Shown: positions 1-9,550 of the stretch, piece after piece
How positions within the stretch are numbered: the stretch's first letter is position 1
How the letters are laid out: every line of letters starts with the position of its first letter
From: Casimicrobiaceae bacterium
GTDB lineage: Bacteria > Pseudomonadota > Gammaproteobacteria > Burkholderiales > Casimicrobiaceae
DNA length: 64,000 nt
Reading direction: 5' to 3'
Assembly (NCBI GenBank): GCA_026646885.1
Contig: JAPKHK010000006.1
Coordinates: forward strand, 1 to 64,000
Notes under the pieces: generated by a model
The model's database searches: none
What the model was told of the DNA's origin: nothing
Seen by the model: the letters and a program-made list of their open reading frames with translations, nothing else
Translations under genes and position numbers: made by a program

Positions 1-710
<710 letters not shown>

Positions 711-799
711 TCTAGCAGGCCGACAGGACTCGCCGGCAAGGCGTCTTCACCCCTCTCGGTGAGAAATGCGCAAGCTTCCCTTCTGCCAGCTACGAATAG

Positions 800-1117
800 C
801 CAGAGGCTGCCGGGGCTCGTCGGCGTACCGTCATCGCCAAGGTCGGCGCCACTACCCTGGCGGACACCACCAACAGCGGCGCCTGGACTCTTCATCAATC
901 CGTTCCGGCAACGGGCAGCGGTTTCGGCACCGCCACCAACATCACGATAACCCCGGTCACCGTGAGCGCCGGCCAAACCATCGCCTTCGCCATGGTTACG
1001 GCCGTGGACGGCGAAATCGGCAACCTGAGCGGGTCGTTGGTGACATCCGCGGCGAGTGACGCCGCGGAAGGGGCTGCGGCGGCCCCCTTTGCGTGGGTAG
1101 GCCCCTGTGGACTATGA
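800..1117 (+). pseudogene. Coding-like remnant of a secreted beta-sandwich protein
   Basis: The stretch 711-1191 holds no complete gene. Within it, one frame is open from 800 to a stop at 1115-1117 and reads like a Thr/Gly/Ala-rich extracellular beta-sandwich domain (ATTLADTTNSGAWTLHQSV, then ITPVTVSAGQTIAFAMVTAV). Only internal start codons exist and a stop sits just upstream, so the 5' end is missing. The composition resembles repeat or anchor domains of secreted proteins, but I do not recognise a named family. It is probably the tail of a decayed gene. Low confidence. Confidence 0.3.
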
Positions 1118-1191
1118 TGATCATCGCGGCTGCCTTCATACCGGGCGTCGGGCGGCGCCCCGGCGGGTCGCGGTCTTCATCGGAGGACACC

Positions 1192-1392
1192 ATGCCTAAA
1201 GCAATCGTAATGGCCCTCGCCCTTGGCGGTTTGGCGCTGGGAGGTTGTGCGACAACCTCAACGAGCGGCGAGCAGCTGGTTTATGACGTCGATCACGTCA
1301 AAGTCCACTTGGTCGAGAACTACGCCAAGCAGAACAACCTCCAGGTCATCTGGATAAACTACCCGCAACGCGCGCGCGTCCTCACCAATTAG
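1192..1392 (+). CDS. Small predicted lipoprotein
   Basis: A 66-residue protein with a lipoprotein signal peptide: MPK, a hydrophobic stretch, and the lipobox LGGC with the acylated Cys at residue 19. The ATG at 1192 is preferred over an upstream in-frame start because it is preceded by a good GGAGG ribosome-binding site and gives a standard signal peptide. The mature part is about 48 residues, polar, ending in NYPQRARVLTN. No function can be assigned. It stands alone, followed by a hairpin with a T-run. Confidence 0.7.
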   Translation: MPKAIVMALALGGLALGGCATTSTSGEQLVYDVDHVKVHLVENYAKQNNLQVIWINYPQRARVLTN

Positions 1393-1417
1393 CGCGCCAG
1401 TGGCATGGGGGGTTCGC

Positions 1418-1450
1418 CGCGCCCAAGCGGGCGCGCGCAGGCTCTTTTTT
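1418..1450 (+). terminator. Possible intrinsic terminator
   Basis: A 7-bp perfect stem, CGCGCCC (1418-1424) with loop AAGC and GGGCGCG (1429-1435), is followed after about nine bases by a run of six T (1445-1450). It lies just downstream of the small lipoprotein gene. The gap between stem and T-run makes it weaker than a classical terminator. Confidence 0.4.
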
Positions 1451-1643
1451 GCCGCGGCCGCGCCGGCCCTGAGAATGAGAAGGCACGGCGCACAAGGCCG
1501 TCCGCCACCCCGCAGGGCTCGGTCGAGCGCTTTTCGATCAGTGAGGCGCGCAGCACCAATGCGCCCGCGCCACACCGGCAGATCGCCCTAAGGGTGGCAA
1601 GGGCTGAGGTTTCGAGCATAATGCCGCTCAGGGAAAAGCGACA

Positions 1644-1727
1644 GTGAACAAACTTCTCGACGAATTCCAAGCCTCGCCCGCGCCGCTTCGCAGTGGCACG
1701 CTGCCCGCAAGGGGGCGGGCAGGATGA
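1644..1727 (+). CDS. Possible 27-residue leader peptide upstream of the phospholipase
   Basis: In the otherwise gene-free stretch 1393-1723, a GTG at 1644 preceded by AGGGA opens a 27-codon frame (VNKLLDEFQASPAP...) whose TGA overlaps the ATG of the phospholipase gene (ATGA). The overlap suggests translational coupling, but nothing in the peptide is recognisable, and it may be fortuitous in GC-rich DNA. Confidence 0.2.
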   Translation: MNKLLDEFQASPAPLRSGTLPARGRAG

Positions 1728-2848
1728 AGCGTGCACTCATCCTCTCCGGCGGCGGCGCCCGGGCCGCTTATCAGGCCGGCGCACTCAAAGCCATCGCCGA
1801 GATCATTCCGCCAGGAGTCAAGAACCCTTTTCGCATCATTTGCGGCACCTCCGCCGGTGCCATCAATGCCGCCGCGTTGGCTGCGGGCGCGCACGATCTC
1901 TTGGGCTCCAGCGAGGCGCTGTGCCGGGTCTGGGGCGGACTCAATATCGCTCGAGTCTACCGCGCCGAAACGTGGCCCCTGCTGCGCACCGGCGGGCGGT
2001 GGCTCGCCGCCTTTCTCACCAGCCGGCCGGCGCAGCGCCCGATCGCGTTGCTCGATGTCAGCCCGCTGCGCGAGCTTTTGGCGCAGGCCATTCCCTGGTC
2101 GGCGGTGCGCACCAACATCGAGGTGGGCGCGATCGATGCCTTGGCGATCACCGCGTCGAGCTACGACAGCGGGCTATCGGTGAGCTTTTGCATGGGGGCG
2201 CCGGAGTTGGAGATGTGGGAACGCGCCCAGCGCATCGGTGTGCGCACTTCCATCGGCATTGACCACTTGATGGCTTCGAGCGCCATCCCCTTGTTGTTTC
2301 CGCCAGTGAAAATCGGCGAAGAGTATTTTGGCGACGGCGCCATCCACCAGGTGGCACCCACCGCTCCGGCCTTGCACTTGGGCGCCGACCGCATCCTGGT
2401 GATCGGCGCCAATCGCGCCCGCCGCCACCGGGTATCGCGGCAAGAAGGCAACGGGCCTTCCTTGGCGCAAATCGGCGGGCATGTGCTCGCCAGCATCTTC
2501 ACCGACGCGCTAGGCACCGACCTCGAGAAAGTGCGCCTGGTGAACACCGCGGTGCGCCAGATTCCCGCTGATGACCTTCCCAATAGTCCGATGCCGCTGC
2601 GCGACGTGGGGCTGTGCGTGCTCGCGCCCAGCGTTTCCCTGCAGGCCCTGGCCATGGAACATCATGGCCGTCTGCCTCGCTCCTTGCGCATGATCGTCGG
2701 CCGGGCTGGCGGCAGCGACGAGAGCGGCGCGGCGCTGCTGTCTTACCTGCTCTTCGACGCCGCCTACTGCCGCGCCTTGATCAATCTGGGCTACCGCGAC
2801 GCGATGGCGGCCAAGAAGGATTTGTTCGCGTTCTTGCGCGATGATTGA
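1724..2848 (+). CDS. Patatin-like phospholipase
   Basis: A 374-residue protein of the patatin/RssA acyl-hydrolase family, which cleaves acyl chains from lipids with a Ser-Asp dyad. The N-terminus carries the oxyanion glycine motif SGGGARAAY (8-16), followed by the nucleophile elbow GTSAG with Ser43, and the second catalytic residue in GDGA (Asp204). The remainder is helical and typical in length for bacterial patatins. There is no signal peptide, so it is probably cytosolic or peripheral at the inner membrane. It ends about 190 bp before putA and is probably transcribed alone. The lipid substrate cannot be told from sequence. Confidence 0.9.
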   Translation: MKRALILSGGGARAAYQAGALKAIAEIIPPGVKNPFRIICGTSAGAINAAALAAGAHDLLGSSEALCRVWGGLNIARVYRAETWPLLRTGGRWLAAFLTSRPAQRPIALLDVSPLRELLAQAIPWSAVRTNIEVGAIDALAITASSYDSGLSVSFCMGAPELEMWERAQRIGVRTSIGIDHLMASSAIPLLFPPVKIGEEYFGDGAIHQVAPTAPALHLGADRILVIGANRARRHRVSRQEGNGPSLAQIGGHVLASIFTDALGTDLEKVRLVNTAVRQIPADDLPNSPMPLRDVGLCVLAPSVSLQALAMEHHGRLPRSLRMIVGRAGGSDESGAALLSYLLFDAAYCRALINLGYRDAMAAKKDLFAFLRDD

Positions 2849-3034
2849 AGGGTCGCCAAAGGCACTGTAGCCCCTCGCCGACGCGCTTCGTCCCTTGCGC
2901 CAAGCGCTGCCGCGCGGCGCATGAAGAGGCGCGCAAAGTCGATTGCGGGACGGGTACGCCGCTGGGCCCTCAGTCTGTGGCAAACTGCACGCCTTCGCCG
3001 AAGGGGTTTTTGAGAAGAAGCCCGCCATGCCCGC

Positions 3035-6000
3035 ATGATCGACCACGCCTTCGCTACTTGCCATTTTGCGCTGCGCCAGCAAAGCGCGCTGCGCCAGGCC
3101 GTCACCGCGGCGACGCGCCGTGACGAAACCGCCACGGTGCTGGAAAACGTGGCCGCCGCCCGGTTGTCTGCCGCGGCTAACGCGCGCATCGCCGCCCACG
3201 CCACCCGACTCGTGGCGCGTGTGCGCGCCGAGCGCTCCAAGTCCACCGGCGTCGATGCCCTGATGCACGAATTCACCCTCGGCAGCGCCGAGGGCATCGC
3301 CCTGATGTGCCTCGCCGAAGCGCTCTTGCGCATCCCCGATCAGGCCACCGCCGACCGCCTGATCCGCGACAAGATCGCCAAGGGCCATTGGGATGCGCAT
3401 TTGGGCCGGGACAAATCCCTCTTCGTCAATGCCGCGGCCTGGGGCCTGATGATCACCGGCAAATGGGTGATGCTCGCCGATCCGGAGCGCGAATTGCGCG
3501 GTGCGCTGGCGCGGGTGCTCGAAAAGGGCGGTGAGCCGATCGTGCGCAAGGGCGTGGACGTGGCCATGCGCATGATGGGCGGCCAGTTCGTCATCGGCGA
3601 AACCATCGAGGAAGCCCTGGTCAATGCCCGCAAAGCCGAGGCGCTGGGCTACACCCATTCCTACGACATGCTGGGCGAAGCGGCTCTGACGCGCGATGAT
3701 GCGGAACGCTATTTCGCCGCTTACGCCAGCGCCATCCACGCCGTGGGCAAAGCCAACGCGGGGCGCGGCATTCACCGCGGGCCCGGCATCTCGGTGAAGC
3801 TCTCGGCTTTGCATCCGCGCTATAGCCGCGCCCAGCGCACGCGCGTGCTGCAAGAGTTGCTGCCGCGACTGCGCGAACTCTTGTTTCTCGCCATGCGCTA
3901 CGACATCGGCTTCAATATCGATGCCGAGGAAGCCGAGCGCTTGGAATTGTCGCTGGACCTGATCGACGCCCTGGCGCGCGACCCGGCCTTTGCCGGTTGG
4001 AACGGCTTGGGAATCGTAGTGCAGGCCTATCAAAAGCGCTGCCCCAGGGTGCTCGATTTCCTCGCCGCCCTGGCGCGCGAAACCGGGCACCGCTTCATGC
4101 TGCGCCTGGTGAAAGGCGCCTACTGGGACGCCGAAATCAAGCGCGCCCAAAGCGATGGCCAAGATGGCTACCCGGTGTTCACCCGCAAGACCTACACCGA
4201 TGTGTCCTATCTCGCTTGCGCCCGGCAGATCCTCGCCCACACCGAGGCCTTCTACCCCCAGTTCGCCACCCACAATGCCCACACCCTGGCGGCGGTGGTC
4301 GAGCTGGCCGGCGATTATCGCGATTACGAATTCCAGTGCCTCTTCGGCATGGGCGAGACGCTCTACGACCAGATCGTCGGCGAACGCGGGTCGAGCCTCA
4401 CCTGCCGCATCTACGCGCCGGTGGGAGCGCACGAGAATCTGCTCGCCTATCTCGTGCGGCGCCTCTTGGAAAACGGCGCCAACAGCTCCTTCGTAAACCG
4501 CATCGTCGATCGCAAGGTGAGTATCGACGAGCTGGTGGCCGACCCGGTCGCCGCCGCAGACGCCCTGGCGGGCGCGCCGCATCCTCTCATCCCCATGCCC
4601 GTCGCGCTTTACGGCAGCGCGCGCCGGAATTCGCGCGGGCGCGATTTGGCCGCCGAACCGGTGCTGGCCGAACTCGAGGACGCCCTGCGTTTGAGCCAGG
4701 GCATCGACTATCGCGCCGCCCCCCTGCTGGCCGAGGGTGAAATCATCGTTACCGCGCCGCTTGCGGTGAACAACCCGGCACGGCGCGCGGAGCGCGTCGG
4801 CGTGGTTCACGAGGCACGGCCGGTGGACGTGAGCGCGGCGCTAGCGAGCGCGCTCGCCGCCGCGCCGCGCTGGGCCGCCACGGCACCGGAAATGCGCGCT
4901 GAAGTGCTGCTGCGGGCGGCCGATCGCCTGGCCGAGGAGCAAACGCGCCTGGCGGCACTGATCGTGCGTGAAGCCGGCAGAAGCATCGCCAATGCCATCG
5001 CTGAAGTGCGCGAGGCCGAGGACTTCTGCCGCTACTACGCCGCCGAGCTTCTGGCCGGTGCCGCGCCGGGCAAAGGTATCGGCCCGGTGGTTTGCATCAG
5101 CCCCTGGAATTTCCCGCTGGCGATTTTCATCGGCGGCATCACCGCCGGCCTGGCCGCGGGCAACCCCGTCTTGGCTAAGCCCGCGGAACAGACGCCGCTC
5201 ATCGCCGCCGCCGCGGTGCGTCTGCTGCACGAGGCAGGGGTGCCCGCAGCCGTTTTGCAATTCTTGCCGGGCACGGGCGAAACCGTAGGGGCGCAACTGG
5301 TCGCCGCTCCAGAAATTCGCGGCGTGGTGTTCACCGGCTCGACCGAAGTGGCGCGGCTCATCCAGCGCGCCCTCTACCGGCATGGCGACGCCCGCCGCGT
5401 GCTGGTGGCCGAAACCGGCGGGCAGAATGCCATGATCGTCGATTCCTCGGCACTACCCGAGCAAGTGGTGAGCGACGTCCTGGCCTCCGCTTTCGACAGC
5501 GCCGGCCAGCGCTGCTCGGCGCTGCGGGTGCTCTGCTTGCAGCACGACATCGCCGACCGGGTGCTCGCCATGTTGATCGGGGCGATGCAGGAACTCGAAC
5601 TCGGTGACCCAGCGGAGCTAGCTACCGACGTCGGCCCGGTCATCGACGAGCCGGCGCGAACCGCACTACTTGCCCACATCCAGCAGATGCGCGGCAGGGG
5701 GCGGCTTTTGTATCAATGCTCGATCGACGCGCGGCACGCCCAGGGCTGTTTCGTGCCACCGACGCTCTTCGAAATCGACCATATCAACGTCTTGGCGGGC
5801 GAGGTCTTCGGCCCGGTGCTGCATGTGCTGCGCTTCGGCGCCGACGAGCTGCCACGCCTGTTGCAAGACCTCCGCGGCACCGGCTACGGCCTCACCCTGG
5901 GTGTGCACAGCCGCATCGATCGCACCGTCGAAGAAGTGCTCGAGCACGCCGCTGCCGGCAATGTGTACGTCAACCGCAACATGATCGGCGCGGTGGTCGG

Positions 6001-6685
6001 CGTGCAGCCCTTCGGCGGCGAAGGCCTCTCCGGCACCGGACCCAAGGCGGGCGGCCCCTGGATGCTGCCCGCGTTGCAGCAGGATGCGGCGCTTGCCCCC
6101 CAGAGCGAGCCGTTGGCGAAGCTGCCCGAGGCGCTGGAGCGCGCGCTCGCCAGCTTTGCCGATGCCGGCGCGGGCTTGAGCACGGCCCAGTGCGCCTCGT
6201 TGCGCGCGCTTGCCCAACGGCTCGCAAGCCAGCGCGCTGCCTGGGATGAGCGTTTGCTGCCCGGCCCCACGGGCGAGCGCAACAGCCTCGCGTGCCACGG
6301 CCGCGGCGAAATCGCTTGTCTGGGCGGGGAGTCGGCCCTTGCGCTGGCCCACCAGGTCATCGCTGCCCTCGCCGCCGGCAACACCGTGGCTTTGCGCGCC
6401 AGCGCCGTCGGCGCGCTGGCGCTGGCGACAAGCATGAACGGTGCAGGCGTGCCGGCACGCCTGCTGCCAGACGCAGCGCTCTGCCAGGGCGGGGTGCTGT
6501 GCACGGAAGCGCTCGCGCCAGGAGCGTTAGCCGCCGTACTCGCTCGCCCCGGGCCGGTAGTGCCGGTGATCCTTCCCGACGCGGCTGGGAACTACCCCTT
6601 GTGGCGCCTGATGCACGAGCGTTCGGTGAGCATCAACACCGCGGCCGCCGGCGGCAATGCCTCGCTGCTGGCGATTTCGGCGTGA
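3035..6685 (+). CDS. putA: Bifunctional proline dehydrogenase / L-glutamate gamma-semialdehyde dehydrogenase
   Basis: PutA oxidises proline to glutamate in two coupled steps (FAD-dependent PRODH, then NAD-dependent P5C dehydrogenase with channelling). At 1216 residues it has a helical N-terminal arm (1-110), the PRODH barrel (about 120-480; RGPGISVKLSALHPRYS, RLVKGAYWDAEIK near 357, THNAHT, RIYAPVGAHENL), and the P5C dehydrogenase (about 540-1030; SPWNFPLAIFIGG, VFTGSTEVA, catalytic Cys near 826 in SAGQRCSALR). A C-terminal region (about 1040-1216) resembles a degenerate aldehyde-dehydrogenase-like domain. No ribbon-helix-helix domain precedes the PRODH part, so unlike E. coli PutA it should not repress its own promoter. 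Start at ATG giving MIDHAFATCHFAL. Confidence 0.96.
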   Translation: MIDHAFATCHFALRQQSALRQAVTAATRRDETATVLENVAAARLSAAANARIAAHATRLVARVRAERSKSTGVDALMHEFTLGSAEGIALMCLAEALLRIPDQATADRLIRDKIAKGHWDAHLGRDKSLFVNAAAWGLMITGKWVMLADPERELRGALARVLEKGGEPIVRKGVDVAMRMMGGQFVIGETIEEALVNARKAEALGYTHSYDMLGEAALTRDDAERYFAAYASAIHAVGKANAGRGIHRGPGISVKLSALHPRYSRAQRTRVLQELLPRLRELLFLAMRYDIGFNIDAEEAERLELSLDLIDALARDPAFAGWNGLGIVVQAYQKRCPRVLDFLAALARETGHRFMLRLVKGAYWDAEIKRAQSDGQDGYPVFTRKTYTDVSYLACARQILAHTEAFYPQFATHNAHTLAAVVELAGDYRDYEFQCLFGMGETLYDQIVGERGSSLTCRIYAPVGAHENLLAYLVRRLLENGANSSFVNRIVDRKVSIDELVADPVAAADALAGAPHPLIPMPVALYGSARRNSRGRDLAAEPVLAELEDALRLSQGIDYRAAPLLAEGEIIVTAPLAVNNPARRAERVGVVHEARPVDVSAALASALAAAPRWAATAPEMRAEVLLRAADRLAEEQTRLAALIVREAGRSIANAIAEVREAEDFCRYYAAELLAGAAPGKGIGPVVCISPWNFPLAIFIGGITAGLAAGNPVLAKPAEQTPLIAAAAVRLLHEAGVPAAVLQFLPGTGETVGAQLVAAPEIRGVVFTGSTEVARLIQRALYRHGDARRVLVAETGGQNAMIVDSSALPEQVVSDVLASAFDSAGQRCSALRVLCLQHDIADRVLAMLIGAMQELELGDPAELATDVGPVIDEPARTALLAHIQQMRGRGRLLYQCSIDARHAQGCFVPPTLFEIDHINVLAGEVFGPVLHVLRFGADELPRLLQDLRGTGYGLTLGVHSRIDRTVEEVLEHAAAGNVYVNRNMIGAVVGVQPFGGEGLSGTGPKAGGPWMLPALQQDAALAPQSEPLAKLPEALERALASFADAGAGLSTAQCASLRALAQRLASQRAAWDERLLPGPTGERNSLACHGRGEIACLGGESALALAHQVIAALAAGNTVALRASAVGALALATSMNGAGVPARLLPDAALCQGGVLCTEALAPGALAAVLARPGPVVPVILPDAAGNYPLWRLMHERSVSINTAAAGGNASLLAISA

Positions 6686-6727
6686 GCGGCAAGTGCCCCC
6701 GATGGTCTGAGGGCGGGAGCACTGCCG

Positions 6728-7621
6728 GTGCATGAGGCCGGCGGGCGCGCCAGGGCCCTGCTCGTCCTCGGCATCGGCGTGCTCGCCGTGTCGACCAGCG
6801 CGATTTTGGTGCGCTACACCCAAGCGGAGCCCGTCACGCCGCTCGCCGTCGCGGCTTTGCGCCTGGCCTTCGCAGCGGCCTTGCTGACGCCGTTGGCGGC
6901 CCTGGCGAAGCGGCGGGAAATTGCCGCCGTCGCTCGCCGCGATTTGGGGCTGGGGCTTCTGGCGGGTCTCTTGCTGGCCCTGCACTTCGGCACTTGGATC
7001 AGCTCGCTCTATTTCACCTCCATACCCGCCAGCGTGGCGCTGGCGACCACCAACCCGCTGTGGATTGCCGCGGCTTCCTGGCTACTCTTCAAGGATAAGC
7101 CGGGCTTCAACTTGCTGGCCGGCATTGCCGCGGCGCTGGCCGGAACGTTGTTGATTTTCGCCAACGGCGCGCAGGGCAGCGGGCCGGCGCCACAGCCTCT
7201 GCTCGGCAATGGCCTGGCGCTGTTCAGCGCGGTGGCGATCTCCGGTTACCTGCTGATCGGCCGGGGCTTGCGCGCGCGGCTGTCGCTCCTGCCTTATGTA
7301 TGGATCGTGTATGGAGCGGCGGCCCTGGCGCTGCTCGCCGCCTGTCTGGTGGCGGGAGTGCCGCTCATGGGCTATTCAGCGACCACTTACGGATTGATCC
7401 TGCTCATGGCCTTGGGGCCGCAACTCCTGGGGCACACCGCCTTCAATTGGGCCCTGCAGCGCCTGAAACCGGCCGTCATCGCCCTGGCCATTCTCGGCGA
7501 GCCCCTGGGCAGCGCCATTCTGGCCTGGCTGCTCTTTGGCGAGACGCTGGCACCGTGGCAGATGGTCGGCTTCGCCCTGGTGCTGGGCGGCATCTACCTG
7601 GGTGCGCGCACCGAACGGTGA
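6728..7621 (+). CDS. EamA/DMT-family transporter
   Basis: A 297-residue inner-membrane protein with about ten hydrophobic helices arranged as two EamA repeats, the drug/metabolite transporter architecture. Typical features are the conserved start of repeat one (STSAILVRYT), the mid-protein ATTNPLWIA, and repeat two ending in LGEPLGSAILAWLLFGE. The GTG start at 6728 has GGGAG about ten bases upstream. It follows putA by 42 bp on the same strand and could be co-transcribed; export or import of an amino acid or metabolite is possible but not shown. Confidence 0.85.
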   Translation: MHEAGGRARALLVLGIGVLAVSTSAILVRYTQAEPVTPLAVAALRLAFAAALLTPLAALAKRREIAAVARRDLGLGLLAGLLLALHFGTWISSLYFTSIPASVALATTNPLWIAAASWLLFKDKPGFNLLAGIAAALAGTLLIFANGAQGSGPAPQPLLGNGLALFSAVAISGYLLIGRGLRARLSLLPYVWIVYGAAALALLAACLVAGVPLMGYSATTYGLILLMALGPQLLGHTAFNWALQRLKPAVIALAILGEPLGSAILAWLLFGETLAPWQMVGFALVLGGIYLGARTER

Positions 7622-7715
7622 GGCCTCAACGGTCGGCTTGAGCAGATGAACATAGGAAGCGCCGAACGCCAGATACTCTGCGGCGACAATTATGGAGTCC
7701 CACAGAAACTTGACC

Positions 7716-7767
7716 CCCAAAACGTTTGAGGCAAGCTGCCCGAGGAGGCGAGCTGAATGCGTTTCTA
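7716..7767 (-). other. Degenerate attC-like site at the left end of the cassette array
   Basis: The segment CCAAAAC-G-TTTGAGGCAAGC begins like the other attC sites in the array (they carry GTTTGAGGTAACC or GTTTGAGGTAAGC). The second arm is poorly paired and its outer box (GTTTCTA, 7761-7767) overlaps the stop codon of the neighbouring minus-strand gene, a common arrangement in cassettes. It probably marks the boundary between the chromosome and the array. Weak match. Confidence 0.35.
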
Positions 7768-8172
7768 CCCCTTGCGCTTGCTGCCAAACAGGCCAAGGAG
7801 CACCAGAACGATGCCTGCGCCAAGCTGAAACTTGACGAGTAACCAGAACCAGTTCGGTTCTGAAGATTCAAGCACTGCATTCCAGCCGACGTAGGTCTTG
7901 CCCATCCATGCTGAGGCGGCAGCGTAGGCCAATACACCGCCACCGAGAACAAGAAAACCCAAGCGGCTTAGCTGTCTCGGGATTCGATTCAGGCCTCGTC
8001 TGAGTGGTGCAACGGTAGCAAATAGGAGCCAGAACACCCCGGCGACAAGTATGAGTGTGAGGACAGCCCTATCGATTGTGACTGGGCCTGCCGCGTAGGC
8101 GCTTGAGTGACCGACAAGTGCTACGACGGCGATTGCACAACGAACGCGAGAGCGGCTAACGACAGGGATCAT
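7765..8172 (-). CDS. Cassette-borne membrane protein of unknown function
   Basis: A 135-residue protein with a hydrophobic N-terminal segment resembling a signal peptide (AIAVVALVGHSSAYA), then three further membrane helices (VLTLILVAGVFWLLFA, LGFLVLGGGVLAYA, LLVKFQLGAGIVLVLL) and a basic C-terminus (GSKRKG). No family recognised. It occupies its own integron cassette. The only start in this frame, ATG at 8172-8170, lies beyond the cassette boundary GTTAGCC and is contributed by the left end of the inserted IS; no ribosome-binding site is visible before it. The gene may therefore have lost its natural start. Confidence 0.5.
   Translation of the reverse strand: MIPVVSRSRVRCAIAVVALVGHSSAYAAGPVTIDRAVLTLILVAGVFWLLFATVAPLRRGLNRIPRQLSRLGFLVLGGGVLAYAAASAWMGKTYVGWNAVLESSEPNWFWLLVKFQLGAGIVLVLLGLFGSKRKG
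8154..8160 (-). other. Left remnant of an attC site split by the IS
   Basis: GGCTAAC on the plus strand (GTTAGCC on minus) is the outer R box of an attC. The rest of this attC resumes at 9559 on the far side of the insertion sequence. Joining the two flanks gives GGCTAAC-G-TTTGAGGTAACCGG, the same arrangement as the other attC sites in the array. Confidence 0.65.
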
Positions 8173-9208
8173 GTCCAGCAACGGAGCGGGTGGAAGGGTT
8201 GGAATTGATCTGGCCAAGAACGTCTTTGCCGTGCATGGCGTCGATGATAGCGGCAAGGCGGCTTTGGTCAAGCCCAAAGTATCGCGGGAGCATCTTCTGC
8301 CGCTTTTCGCGCAACTGCCGCCCTGCCTGATCGGCATGGAAGCCTGCTCCGGCGCGCACCACTGGGCGCGACGGTTTCGGCAGTACGGCCACACCGTGCG
8401 ACTCATGGCGCCCAAGTTCGTCACCCCCTACCGTATGAGTGGCAAGCGCGGCAAGAACGATGCGGCAGACGCTGCCGCGATCTGCGAAGCCGTCAGTCGG
8501 CCCGCCATACGCTTCGTCCCGGTCAAGGAAGAACATCAGCAGATCATCCTGTGCCTGCACCGCACCCGCAACGGGTTCGTCGAGGAACGCACGGCCACCT
8601 ACAACCGACTGCGCGGATTGATCAGTGAGTTCGGCATCGTCCTGCCGCAGAAGGTCGCCAACCTGCGGCGGAACATCGCCGCACACCTGGAAGACCTGCC
8701 CGGCTACGCCAATCAGTGTGTGGGCGACCTGCTGGCGCATGCCGATGCGCTCGATGTGCGGATCGCCGAGTACGACCGCGCCATCGCCCAGGCGGCGAAG
8801 GAGGACGCGCGCAGCAAACGCCTGATGCAACTGCCCGGCATCGGTCCGGTGACCGCCAGCGCGCTCTTGGCCAGCATGGGTGACGGTCACGACTTTGCCA
8901 ACGGGCGCCAAGTGGCGGCGTGGATCGGCCTCACGCCGGGCCAATACAGCAGCGGCGGTACCGCCCGCCTGGGCCGGATCACCAAGGCCGGCGACCGCTA
9001 TCTGCGCAGCCTGCTGGTGATGGGCGCTCGGGCCATACTGAGCGGTTTGGGGACCAAGCAGGACCGCTTCAGTCGCTGGGCACGCAGCCTGCAGGAACGG
9101 CGCGGCTACTGGAAGGCGGTGGTGGCCATCGCCGCCAAGAATGCGCGGCTGGCCTGGGCGGTGTTGAAGTTCGGCGAGGATTTTCGGCTGAGCCCGAGCG
9201 CCGCCTGA
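8171..9208 (+). CDS. IS110/IS1111-family transposase
   Basis: A 345-residue DEDD transposase that recombines DNA with a RuvC-like nuclease domain plus a serine-bearing C-terminal domain. The N-terminal half shows GIDLAKNVFAVHG (first acidic residue), LIGMEACSGAHHWAR, and GKNDAADAAAICEA. The C-terminal Transposase_20 region shows LPGIGPVTASALLASMGD and WIGLTPGQYSSGG, the latter holding the conserved serine. Length is normal and the frame intact, so it may be active. It sits in an attC of a cassette array, which matches the known target habit of the IS1111-attC subgroup. Confidence 0.95.
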   Translation: MSSNGAGGRVGIDLAKNVFAVHGVDDSGKAALVKPKVSREHLLPLFAQLPPCLIGMEACSGAHHWARRFRQYGHTVRLMAPKFVTPYRMSGKRGKNDAADAAAICEAVSRPAIRFVPVKEEHQQIILCLHRTRNGFVEERTATYNRLRGLISEFGIVLPQKVANLRRNIAAHLEDLPGYANQCVGDLLAHADALDVRIAEYDRAIAQAAKEDARSKRLMQLPGIGPVTASALLASMGDGHDFANGRQVAAWIGLTPGQYSSGGTARLGRITKAGDRYLRSLLVMGARAILSGLGTKQDRFSRWARSLQERRGYWKAVVAIAAKNARLAWAVLKFGEDFRLSPSAA

Positions 9209-9550
9209 ACGGCCGACAAAAGCGTCAGCAAGCAAAAGACAGGAAAGGAACACAGGTGCCACCGAAGAGACCGTGGCCAGGTTTCACCGATGCACTGCAT
9301 GCGTTGATGTGAAGCGGGTTGGACCCGCGCCGGGAGCGCCTGATTAACTCTAGGGGAGTCGTCATTCTCGACCAACGATCGAGGCCCCGGCGCGCGTCTT
9401 TCATCAGGGTCCGGGCGAGATGCCCAACATGACCGGTTGTAGTTTCGCAGTCCGCCATCTTCTCCATCGAACCGCGCAGTGGCAATGAATACAGACCAGG
9501 AACTACCGATGAACTGAAAATCAGAAAACCGCTTGCATTGTTTGGGGAAG
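9209..9550 (+). ncRNA. Candidate bridge RNA region of the IS
   Basis: The 3' non-coding end of the IS has no credible gene and contains several possible helices: GCGGGT/ACCCGC (9314-9319 with 9323-9328), GCGCCGGG/CCCGGCGC (9327-9334 with 9386-9393) and CCTGAT/ATCAGG (9339-9344 with 9403-9408). IS110-family elements encode a bridge RNA in non-coding DNA, and in the IS1111 group it lies on the right side of the transposase. The location fits; transcript limits and guide loops are not determined here. Confidence 0.35.

Noticed and set aside
2992-3011. CCTTC-GCC-GAAGG followed by GGTTTTT before putA as a terminator
   Set aside because: The stem is only 5 bp and lies just upstream of the putA start; too weak to call.
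2510-4810. A 766-codon open frame on the minus strand opposite the phospholipase and putA
   Set aside because: It is antisense to two well-recognised genes, has composition typical of shadow frames in GC-rich DNA (His, Gly, Ala, Arg-rich, no domain), and no ribosome-binding site.
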